This document shows positions 15,449 to 22,850 of a stretch of DNA of 24,137 bases, one piece after another. The first letter of the stretch is position 1. Each line of letters begins with the position of its first letter. The stretch is from positions 1 through 24,137 of the forward strand of contig JAJZXP010000333.1 in the NCBI GenBank assembly GCA_021806345.1. Reading direction: 5' to 3'. Under the pieces are notes generated by a model, which was given only the letters and a program-made list of their open reading frames with translations, ran no database searches and was not told the DNA's origin. Both the position numbers and the translations under genes were made by a program. The stretch is from Thermoplasmata archaeon (GTDB lineage: Archaea; Thermoplasmatota; Thermoplasmata; Thermoplasmatales; Thermoplasmataceae).

Positions 15449-18400
15449 ATGCAAAGTCATAAGGTTATAGTTTTAGCAATAGTTATGATGTCTGTAATGG
15501 GGTTTTCGCTTGCGATTAGTACGTCAAGTGGTTTCAACATTGCAGGAGGTTCCACAGTTTCCAGCAGCTCCACAACTCCAGTTGTGCCTCAAACTTCCCT
15601 GAACCAATCAAATCTGCAGTCATCCCCGTTACATGGAAATGTGACAAATATAAATGCAAATCTTACAGGAATGAACAGCACTTACAAGAATACTGAAAAG
15701 ATAAGCTCCAATCTTTTTCCACTAAATAGAAACGTAGCCTCGGAGTACTCAATGGTTGCCACCGGCTCCTCCTTGGTTGTATCACCAAATCTGATCTCGA
15801 GTCCGGCGCCAATGGGTATAGGCGACATAGGTGTCATGACAAACAAATCTGGAGTTTTAACCGCATATAGTCTGAACACTTCATCGCTTGAAGGATCCAT
15901 AACATTGAACAGTATGTCAGCACTGTATCCCCTCAATAGCGAGCCTGGAAACGTGACATTCCAGCTAAACGGGATTCTTACAAATGTGACACTGTTTGGC
16001 AATTACAATTACACATACTGGATTCAAAATGTAGCAAGATTTTCTACCACTTCCCAGACAATATGCTTTGAGAATAATATTTGGAATTTTACAGGACCAA
16101 AGTCGGTGATGACGGGTAATTCAATTAACAGTTCATCTGGTAGTTCTATCATTTCCAGTGGAGCCTACATAGGTTTTGGACCAAGTTTCCAACTTAAATA
16201 CCCCTTTACACTTGATCTTACAGTGAGTTCTGGAATCCTGAACGGGCAGTCTGCAGTATGGTTCAATTACTCAATACCAACATTGAATCTCGTCGGAAAC
16301 TACGACACTGTTCTTTTTAATTCTACTCTTCACGCCAAAAAGTCATTTGTTATGCCTTCCCCGGAATATTCGATCTCGGGATCTAAGGTTTTACCCAATA
16401 GCGCACTTTATGATGCAGAATTCATAATTGGAGGGCCAGGAGGAGGCAGCAATACCAATATAATGCAATTGAACGGAAGCATGAGTCTTGACTTCAAAAA
16501 TAAGACCTCAAAAACAATGCAACCCGTGAAATCAGCGTACAATTTCGGTATGGATACCGGGGAATCTGCAGTTGGAGTTTCGACTTACTGGACGTCCAGC
16601 ATGACTGAATTCTTAACTGCAGGTCCAAGTCTGCCTGCCCCAATGTGGGGCATTGCGTCCTCTTTCCATTCAGGACACTTAAAAATTTCAGGACAGGTTA
16701 ATGTGCCCAATGCTTTCCTTTTTATGAATTTAGGTACCATCACAAATAATCTAACGTCAACCTTTGTTCCCCTGACGACTAATGGAAAATTCAGTTTTGA
16801 TATATCACCAGGTAATTACTCCGCACAGGTTCTTTTCAATGGATTTGCGCCACTCTACAATGTAAATTTCAGTGGAAAATCTGGCGGGGTACGTAAGGAG
16901 ACGTTGAATTTAGTGGCTAGCAGCAATTCTCTTTATTCCACTTACACACCCCTGTACCTTTTTACAAATTCCGAGTTGAAAGCGGCAAGTTCCTCAGGAA
17001 ATGGCAATTCCAGCGACCCTTATTATATTTCATTTACGAACGTATTTAATACTGGAGTTTTCTTTACTGTAAATGATTATAACTTCCCGGTCTTCATGAA
17101 TTTATTCATCACAAATACAACTTCAAATTTGAACGTTGAATCCTGCTGCCTATCGAGTAATAATGCAGTATTTAATGGAGTCAGCCAACTACTCTGTATT
17201 TACTTGCCTGACGTGATTTACAAAGATTCTAACGCCGGGATAAATGGTTTAGAATTATTCTCCATGCCTGAGCCATACCCGGACTCCTTGGGATTTTTCT
17301 ATGCATACCTTACGGTGATGGATTCAAAGAATGTAAATGTCTTAAATCTTTGTGTATACCAATCTCCGAACTATCTTGAGGCAGTAAACTCAGTTAATTT
17401 GGTGATTCAAGATTCCGACATTTGCTTTTCAGGCGCTGCAATTTTCTGCAACAGTTCCACAATTCTGCCACACGACTGTTTCTATGATACTCAATGCCTG
17501 GTTTTCATTAAAGGTTCAATGAATTCAATTGCCACTGTTTTTGATGGATCAGGAACATCATTATTGTACATGTGTTTCACCAATGTGAATATGTATGATA
17601 CTCAAATTCTATATACAAAGACATTCATCCATTCAATTGATTTACATGTTATATCCGGTCATATAGTTTATTCTCCTACAGATATCAGCAATTCAACAAC
17701 CACATTCAACACAACCCAAATTTGCACTGATAGATACTTCTATCCCTTTGTTGAATCCAACTCAACAAGCACGTTTACGTGTGACAGCGTTATAAATTCC
17801 TGTGTTGTAGAGAAAAATTCAAACGAATCGTTTGTGAATTCATGTCTATACTACACAAACTTGGTTGGATATAATAACGGCACAATGTCCCTGACTGATT
17901 CCTGCGGATCAATACTTTGTGTCGTATTATTTGGCGATAGTACACTGAATATTGCTGGAATGGAAAATACCAACAACTTTTATGTCGATAGTTGTGGACC
18001 CAATACGGTAAATGTGATCAATTCTGATATTTTTGGGGGACACTTCTTACTTCAGTCCATTGACCAGTACCTCACAATTTCTCATTCCAATTTAGTTGCT
18101 GTATGCATATGCGCTTCCAATTCCCAAGTGTCAATGACAAATAGCAATTTAACATCCGTTGGCAGTCATGCTTGGAACGTGTTTCTTAACGCATCTCAGG
18201 CAATTTTTTCAAATGACAATTTCACGGCATCGCCTGGAGGTGTTCAATGTTGTCCAACTCAACCTGAAACCAACGCGATTAATATATTCAACAGTGATAC
18301 TACAATTCAGAATTCTGTCTTCTATTCAAGTGAAACGGTAGTGCCAGCTGCTATCTGCATAAACAGCGGAAATAATACTATTACAAATAACAAATTTATA

Positions 18401-19375
18401 ACCGAATATGTGGATCCGTTTACGACGCAGACTGGAGTAGGGAGTTCAATTATCACTTTTGGTGGGAATAACCAGGTATCAAATAATGAATTTATCACTT
18501 TAACTGGCGGCGCTCAAAGTGCCTATGTTAAGTTGGGAGATAGTGCTCAGCAAGCAGGAAATGTGTATCTCTACAATGTGGCATTTTCTGAAACGGGTCT
18601 CAAGGCGGGAACTGTGTGGAGCGTGTCAGTTGACGGGAAAAACTATGTATCAAACAGCAGTACAATCAATGTTCTCCTTTCAAAGGGCAACTACTCTTAC
18701 ACTGCAACTTCCAGCGGCTTTGGTTCCATGAGTGGAAGCGTTGACGTATCGGGTGCAGCAAGTGTACCAGTTTCATTCACCCCACTTCCCAAGTTCAGCC
18801 TTACCTTTACGGAAACAGGTCTGCCCCATCTAACGAACTGGACAGTGTCATTGGGAAATATGACTGAAACAACATCTGGAACTTCCATGACATTCTACAA
18901 TCTTTCAGAAGGCTCTTACACATACACAACGGGAGTCTTTTCCAAATATTATTCACCCGTATCCGGATCCGGTACTGTCAGCCTAACAAGGAACACTACT
19001 GTATCAGTTCCTTTTTCCGGTGTGAATTATACCTTGATGTTTGCAGAAACAGGTCTTAACACCAATTCTAACTGGTCAGTTGTTATAAATGGGGAGGTAT
19101 ACTACAGTCATGGGAGCGATTACATCAATGTGACAATGCCAATAGGTACAACAGTCACATACGTAATCAACAACGAAACGGGGTTTGTCCAATCCCTCAA
19201 GTCCGGGGACTTCCTGGTTTCATCCAACTCGACCGTAAAAGTTCAGTTCAGCAGACCTGGAATATCGCCGGCAGTTACATACGGAGCAGTTGCAGCTTCG
19301 GTTGTGGCAGGATTTGTAGTCGGTGGGGCATTAGTTACTTTCCTTCCAAAGCTGAGGAAGAAAAAACTATCCTAA
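15449..19375 (+). CDS. Thermopsin-family secreted protein with Cys-rich repeat domain and C-terminal anchor
   Basis: This protein has 1308 residues. A signal peptide (about 1-24) and a Ser/Thr/Asn-rich linker lead to a thermopsin-like domain (peptidase family A5; about 110-400): SPAPMGIGDIG (118-128), NYTYWIQNVA, WNFTGPKS, and FIIGGPGGGSNT (326-336) are its hallmarks. Then comes a beta-rich region and a repetitive segment (about 500-1035) that looks like a parallel beta-helix, with 21 cysteines between 566 and 970. Three tandem domains of about 75 residues each open with FxETGL (from about 1043, 1118 and 1195). The end is a membrane helix (about 1277-1300) and a basic tail, KLRKKKLS. More than 25 N-glycosylation sequons are visible. 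Likely a surface-anchored acid protease or adhesin at the outer membrane face; protease activity is inferred from the family only. The ATG start is fixed by the TATA box 25 bases upstream. Confidence 0.85.
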   Translation: MQSHKVIVLAIVMMSVMGFSLAISTSSGFNIAGGSTVSSSSTTPVVPQTSLNQSNLQSSPLHGNVTNINANLTGMNSTYKNTEKISSNLFPLNRNVASEYSMVATGSSLVVSPNLISSPAPMGIGDIGVMTNKSGVLTAYSLNTSSLEGSITLNSMSALYPLNSEPGNVTFQLNGILTNVTLFGNYNYTYWIQNVARFSTTSQTICFENNIWNFTGPKSVMTGNSINSSSGSSIISSGAYIGFGPSFQLKYPFTLDLTVSSGILNGQSAVWFNYSIPTLNLVGNYDTVLFNSTLHAKKSFVMPSPEYSISGSKVLPNSALYDAEFIIGGPGGGSNTNIMQLNGSMSLDFKNKTSKTMQPVKSAYNFGMDTGESAVGVSTYWTSSMTEFLTAGPSLPAPMWGIASSFHSGHLKISGQVNVPNAFLFMNLGTITNNLTSTFVPLTTNGKFSFDISPGNYSAQVLFNGFAPLYNVNFSGKSGGVRKETLNLVASSNSLYSTYTPLYLFTNSELKAASSSGNGNSSDPYYISFTNVFNTGVFFTVNDYNFPVFMNLFITNTTSNLNVESCCLSSNNAVFNGVSQLLCIYLPDVIYKDSNAGINGLELFSMPEPYPDSLGFFYAYLTVMDSKNVNVLNLCVYQSPNYLEAVNSVNLVIQDSDICFSGAAIFCNSSTILPHDCFYDTQCLVFIKGSMNSIATVFDGSGTSLLYMCFTNVNMYDTQILYTKTFIHSIDLHVISGHIVYSPTDISNSTTTFNTTQICTDRYFYPFVESNSTSTFTCDSVINSCVVEKNSNESFVNSCLYYTNLVGYNNGTMSLTDSCGSILCVVLFGDSTLNIAGMENTNNFYVDSCGPNTVNVINSDIFGGHFLLQSIDQYLTISHSNLVAVCICASNSQVSMTNSNLTSVGSHAWNVFLNASQAIFSNDNFTASPGGVQCCPTQPETNAINIFNSDTTIQNSVFYSSETVVPAAICINSGNNTITNNKFITEYVDPFTTQTGVGSSIITFGGNNQVSNNEFITLTGGAQSAYVKLGDSAQQAGNVYLYNVAFSETGLKAGTVWSVSVDGKNYVSNSSTINVLLSKGNYSYTATSSGFGSMSGSVDVSGAASVPVSFTPLPKFSLTFTETGLPHLTNWTVSLGNMTETTSGTSMTFYNLSEGSYTYTTGVFSKYYSPVSGSGTVSLTRNTTVSVPFSGVNYTLMFAETGLNTNSNWSVVINGEVYYSHGSDYINVTMPIGTTVTYVINNETGFVQSLKSGDFLVSSNSTVKVQFSRPGISPAVTYGAVAASVVAGFVVGGALVTFLPKLRKKKLS

Positions 19376-19396
19376 TTTTTTAAATTCAAACACAAA

Positions 19397-19412
19397 TTTT
19401 TCTTTTTTATTT
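19397..19412 (+). terminator. T-rich terminator after the thermopsin-like gene
   Basis: An almost pure T stretch (TTTTTCTTTTTTATTT) begins about 20 bases past the stop codon. Such oligo-T runs are sufficient terminators in archaea. Confidence 0.5.
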
Positions 19413-19487
19413 GAAACGTATTAAACTCCTTACAGTCGTATATATGAAAGTGTATTTAACCAGTGAAATATAGGGAAATAATTCGAT

Positions 19488-20735
19488 ATGCTTCCATTAG
19501 GCTTTGTCTTGGTTTTCGTTCATAATTCATTCAGCAATTTTCCATTAGTTATGGTTCAGGTACTATTGGTCTGGTTAATCTTATTGCCCTGCATTTCCAT
19601 ATCAATTAGCGCGAGAAAGAACAGTTCCGGAAAAGATATGAAAATTGGTTCAGCCGTAAAAGTTTACGAACTCAATTCAAATAACGCCAGAATAGGTGAA
19701 AAGGCCATAAGGGTAGTTGTGAGATTAGACCAGATCGAATATGGTATGGTAAAGTTTCAGAGCCTGGTTAAAAGCGCTGATTATAACCTAAGATTAATCA
19801 TCCTCTTACGGTTCAATGATAATAATCGTGAATTCTACTCTAAAATTCAAGACAAAGGTTTGGAATTCAAAGAGGTCACGTTTCAATACATAACATTACA
19901 AAATAGTAAAGAGATTCTTAAATTTCCAGAATTCAGCGGTTTTACCGTTTTATCGGAAGATTTAAATCAATTATCAGGAGATGTTATTTCGAAAATTTTA
20001 GTTGCAATTAATTCAGAGGACGATGTCTTGGTAGGCTATGCCAGAAAAGGCAAGCAAAGTATTATGGAAAAGATCGTTCTCCTTTCATCACATTTTCTCG
20101 TTCCGCAGACCAGGCAGCTGGGAAATCTTCATCCTGATCTCATTGCATATGATTCAGGAATGAAAAGCCTTGATATTTCTTTACCAATTGAAAATGAGTT
20201 CATTCTACCTGTCTTATTGCATAATCAAGTCCAAATCACGAAGTCAATCGATTTTATGGGACAAAGTGAAGGAACTGGCAATAAGACGAATTCAATCAAA
20301 TCATCATTGGCAGATCTACTCTCCATACTGAAGCTGGCAAAATACAGGCCAATAAAGTTCCTTATTGTTGGAATTATCGGAGTGGTGGTGAACGAGGGCA
20401 TGCTGGCACTGCTTCACACTTACAGCCATGACCTCGAAATAATTTCACTTATTTCCATAGAATTGTCCATACTTTCCAATTACCTGCTGAACGCATTCTG
20501 GACATTCAGGGACAGGAGTACCAGGGAGGGTACCCTTAACTCATTTTCTATGAAGGAACTTTTAAAATACAATCTTGTGGCGCTCGGTGGACTCATGGTG
20601 AATATTATCACACTTGTCCTCCTGACGAGTTATGGCATAGAATATCTCGAATCAAACCTTGTTGGTATTGTGCTTGGATTCATTCTGAACTACATCGGAA
20701 GTGAGAAAATTGTGTGGAAATTTAAGGGAAATTAG
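19488..20735 (+). CDS. GtrA-type membrane protein fused to a degenerate polyprenyl-phosphate-sugar synthase-like domain
   Basis: This protein has 415 residues. The C-terminal part (about 285-413) is a GtrA domain with four membrane helices: RPIKFLIVGIIGVVVNEGML, then IELSILSNYLLNAFWTFRDR, then YNLVALGGLMVN and GFILNYIGSEKIVWKF. GtrA proteins are thought to handle polyprenyl-linked sugars. The N-terminus has a hydrophobic stretch (3-40). Residues about 72-260 follow the outline of a DPM1-type GT2 synthase, which in archaea is often fused to GtrA: FSGFTVLSEDLNQLSGDVI aligns with the DxD strand, DDVLVGYARKGKQ with the 'dlVigSRy' segment, and LADLLSILKLAKYRPI with the usual linker. But the DxD is SED (156-158) and the opening DDGS motif is absent, so this half is probably not catalytic. 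ATG start; TATTTAA at 19453-19459 is a suitable TATA box. A terminator follows directly. Confidence 0.8.
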   Translation: MLPLGFVLVFVHNSFSNFPLVMVQVLLVWLILLPCISISISARKNSSGKDMKIGSAVKVYELNSNNARIGEKAIRVVVRLDQIEYGMVKFQSLVKSADYNLRLIILLRFNDNNREFYSKIQDKGLEFKEVTFQYITLQNSKEILKFPEFSGFTVLSEDLNQLSGDVISKILVAINSEDDVLVGYARKGKQSIMEKIVLLSSHFLVPQTRQLGNLHPDLIAYDSGMKSLDISLPIENEFILPVLLHNQVQITKSIDFMGQSEGTGNKTNSIKSSLADLLSILKLAKYRPIKFLIVGIIGVVVNEGMLALLHTYSHDLEIISLISIELSILSNYLLNAFWTFRDRSTREGTLNSFSMKELLKYNLVALGGLMVNIITLVLLTSYGIEYLESNLVGIVLGFILNYIGSEKIVWKFKGN

Positions 20736-20767
20736 GTAAGGTCATTTGTCTTATCCCTGTTTTTTTT
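20735..20767 (+). terminator. Hairpin plus oligo-T terminator
   Basis: GGTAAG (20735-20740) can pair with CTTATC (20750-20755) through one G-U pair, with a 9-base loop. An eight-T run follows at 20760-20767. It begins at the last base of the GtrA-fusion stop codon. Confidence 0.55.
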
Positions 20768-20807
20768 GTACCAAAACAATTTAATAGCCTTCTTAAATTT
20801 TAAGATT

Positions 20808-21335
20808 ATGAAAGGGAAAACAATAGCCGCAGTAGTTGTGGTTGTATTGGTAGTTGCCTCTGTTGGAGGTATAGTATATGCCAATGAAAGTGGTTTGCTT
20901 GGTTCAAGTGGTAAGATGAGTATAGGGGTGGCAGATGCACCTGCAGTTTCCTCAGTATCAGGTGTTTATATTTCATTCAATAAAATTTCGCTGCACAGCA
21001 ACGCCTCAGGATGGGTGAACTATTCGGTGAATAGTCAGGTAATGAACATATTGAATGTGAATGTATCAAATCCGAATTTCATAGCGAATTTATCCCTGAA
21101 GACAGGAACTTACACAACGATCAGACTTTATCTGAACAATGTGAGTGTTGTTGTACTTGGGAAATCAGTAAATTTCACTCTGAAGGCACCATTCGCATTC
21201 ATAAACCATCCATTCAAAGTCAACGCAACAGGCCAACTGAACCTGGTAATTGACTTTAATCTGAACAGTGACCTCAACCTGAATTCAAACGTGTTCACAC
21301 CATATGTTGGATTTACAGTGAGTTCTAAGAGTTAA
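20808..21335 (+). CDS. Small secreted DUF4382-type protein
   Basis: This 175-residue protein starts with an uncleaved or cleavable signal helix (residues 5-24: IAAVVVVVLVVASVGGIVYA). The body is beta-rich and follows the DUF4382 pattern: MSIGVADAPAVSSVSGVYIS ('DAP' plus a strand), SGWVNYSV, LKTGTYTTIRLYLNNVSVV, and a closing LVIDFNLNSDL. There is no lipobox cysteine. Function is unknown for the family; proteins of this kind sit on the cell surface. I chose the ATG at 20808 over a TTG at 20766, because TTTAATA at 20780-20786 places the transcript start at that ATG and the upstream codons overlap the preceding terminator. Its neighbours are surface-related genes, so a cell-envelope role is likely. 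Confidence 0.75.
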   Translation: MKGKTIAAVVVVVLVVASVGGIVYANESGLLGSSGKMSIGVADAPAVSSVSGVYISFNKISLHSNASGWVNYSVNSQVMNILNVNVSNPNFIANLSLKTGTYTTIRLYLNNVSVVVLGKSVNFTLKAPFAFINHPFKVNATGQLNLVIDFNLNSDLNLNSNVFTPYVGFTVSSKS

Positions 21336-21349
21336 AAAAATTAATTTTT
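21336..21349. terminator. Shared palindromic terminator between convergent genes
   Basis: AAAAATTAATTTTT is a perfect palindrome directly after the DUF4382-type gene and overlaps the stop codon of the convergent small gene. Read from either side it gives an oligo-T end, so it may stop transcription in both directions. Confidence 0.4.
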
Positions 21350-21715
21350 CCAAATTGAAGACTTAAAACATTCCATATTTTTAAACAAAAAGTGATTTGG
21401 GATGATAATTGAAACATTTCTATTTTTTAATTGATAGCACAGGGTATTCCCCCTTATCCTGAAGAACTTGACCTGATCCCAAGGGGTAAAATTTTGTTCA
21501 TTCCCTCCATTCTCACTCTCCAAATCGTTGTGTTTGGATTTGAGGTCCAGCAATTCCTGTTGATTGATTCCATTTCTCATAATCCCCGCAAACCTTTTCC
21601 TTGGTACCTCATCAATTCCATCCCTTGAAATGAACCTTATGGATGTTCTTCCGTATATTGCAAGCAATTCTCTTTCCCTGTCCCAGTAGCAGTGACTCGC
21701 GAGTTCCTGAACCAT
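21341..21715 (-). CDS. Hypothetical 124-residue protein
   Basis: I do not recognise this protein with confidence. It has no signal peptide or membrane helix and looks soluble. Two beta-rich halves (ELLAIYGRTSIRFIS and PWDQVKFFRIRGNTLCYQL, ending NVSIIIPNHFLF) are joined by a charged, helical Asn/Glu/Lys-rich linker. The second half, with 'PW-V-...-Y-...-IIP', faintly resembles the YcxB-like or PH-like domains of small membrane-associated proteins, but the usual membrane helices are missing. The ATG at 21715 has a TTTTTAAAC box about 27 bases upstream, which supports expression as a leaderless mRNA. It converges on the DUF4382-type gene, and its promoter lies back to back with that of the regulator at 21814. 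It may be real but rapidly evolving. Confidence 0.6.
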   Translation of the reverse strand: MVQELASHCYWDRERELLAIYGRTSIRFISRDGIDEVPRKRFAGIMRNGINQQELLDLKSKHNDLESENGGNEQNFTPWDQVKFFRIRGNTLCYQLKNRNVSIIIPNHFLFKNMECFKSSIWKN

Positions 21716-21813
21716 GTTTCAAATAAATTCCTTAATGTTTAAAAACAAATCCTACGCTGAATTGTAAGAAAAGGGACAAAAAGTAATAAATATGTTCCAT
21801 TTCATTACATGAG

Positions 21814-22755
21814 ATGAATCAGGCAACAAGGGCAATATTCCGGTCATGGAACTGGCCCAACAAGGATAACAACACATTTTCGTCAAAGCCAACCCCCTAT
21901 TCCATATACAAGAATTATAAGATTAGCCCCACAACGGCCTATTCTGCATGGGAATCTCTCTTCGACAATGGCTTCGTAAAGGATGTACTCCTGATGCCTT
22001 CAAACCTTGTTGCTGCCAGGACTAACGGACTGATTATTGGAGCCCTCCCACAGCATGTTGAAAAATTAAAGTCCCTGATTAAAGAACTCTATTTTCTTGA
22101 ATTAGTTCATTACGGGAATGTTTACAGCGCCACCGGGGTGATGGAACCGCTAATGAGAAGCGGTACCATTATCTCCATAGAACTTGTTCAACTTCCAAGA
22201 GACGTGAACAGGAAAAACATGAAGATACTGATGGAAATACTCAAGGATGATCAGCTGAATCTTACATTCAGAGATCCTGTTGTGAAGGATGTCGACTTTG
22301 ACCTTGACAAGTACTGGTACCTGCTGAAGGAAATCTACTATCACAGTTTATATAAAGTTGATTTGGATGAAATAGCGGAAAGGAACAAAAAATCCCCGAA
22401 GACTGTGAGGAGGCATATGGATCAACTCCTCCAGATGGATGCCCTATTTGCATATCCCATACTTGATCAGAAGACAATCTCCGGCTTCAACCTTTTCGTC
22501 CTGAACATTGCCTTAATGCCGGGGGAAGATATCAACAAATTTTCAGAGGTCTTGTTTAGTGAATCAACGCTCACCAACAGGCGGTATCTGCTTCACAGAA
22601 TTGTGGATGACGGGATGGTCATGCTTCTATATTATGAAAGGCTTTCAGAGATAGATGAGATCATGAATGAATTCAGGAAATACTTTATTTCCATGAGTTC
22701 GCTGACCAATTTCTACACTCTGGTCAATCCATGGGTAACACTTGGGATTGAATAG
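21814..22755 (+). CDS. Transcription regulator made of two Lrp-like halves
   Basis: This 313-residue protein appears internally duplicated. Half one has a winged helix-turn-helix (about 27-56: TPYSIYKNYKISPTTAYSAW then ESLFDNGFVKD) and an alpha-beta domain (71-127). Half two has a more typical Lrp/AsnC-like helix-turn-helix (about 183-212: DLDEIAERNKKSPKTVRRHM then DQLLQMDALFA) and a second alpha-beta domain (224-307: FNLFVLNIALMP, YYERLSEIDEIMNEF). Such proteins bind DNA and respond to small ligands or partners. The target is unknown; divergence from the small gene at 21715 suggests local autoregulation. The ATG at 21814 fits TAATAAATA at 21784-21792. A nearby ATG at 21809 is out of frame and stops at once. 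It lacks the canonical RAM effector motif, so membership in Lrp proper is uncertain. Confidence 0.65.
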   Translation: MNQATRAIFRSWNWPNKDNNTFSSKPTPYSIYKNYKISPTTAYSAWESLFDNGFVKDVLLMPSNLVAARTNGLIIGALPQHVEKLKSLIKELYFLELVHYGNVYSATGVMEPLMRSGTIISIELVQLPRDVNRKNMKILMEILKDDQLNLTFRDPVVKDVDFDLDKYWYLLKEIYYHSLYKVDLDEIAERNKKSPKTVRRHMDQLLQMDALFAYPILDQKTISGFNLFVLNIALMPGEDINKFSEVLFSESTLTNRRYLLHRIVDDGMVMLLYYERLSEIDEIMNEFRKYFISMSSLTNFYTLVNPWVTLGIE

Positions 22756-22850
22756 TTTTCGCTAGTATTTTCTATTCAATATGCTTTAGTGATATAATGA
22801 CAGATGTGTGTTCAATGGATGGGAAATAAAACAAGTTCTGATTGAATTCA

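Noticed and set aside
15262..15450. Reverse-strand open frame of 62 residues in the intergenic region before the thermopsin-like gene
   Set aside because: It would start inside the thermopsin gene's start codon and run antisense through its promoter, with no recognisable features.
20766..20807. TTG start giving a 14-residue longer DUF4382-type protein
   Set aside because: The TTG lies in the oligo-T terminator of the gene before, and the TATA box at 20780-20786 places the transcript start at the ATG at 20808.
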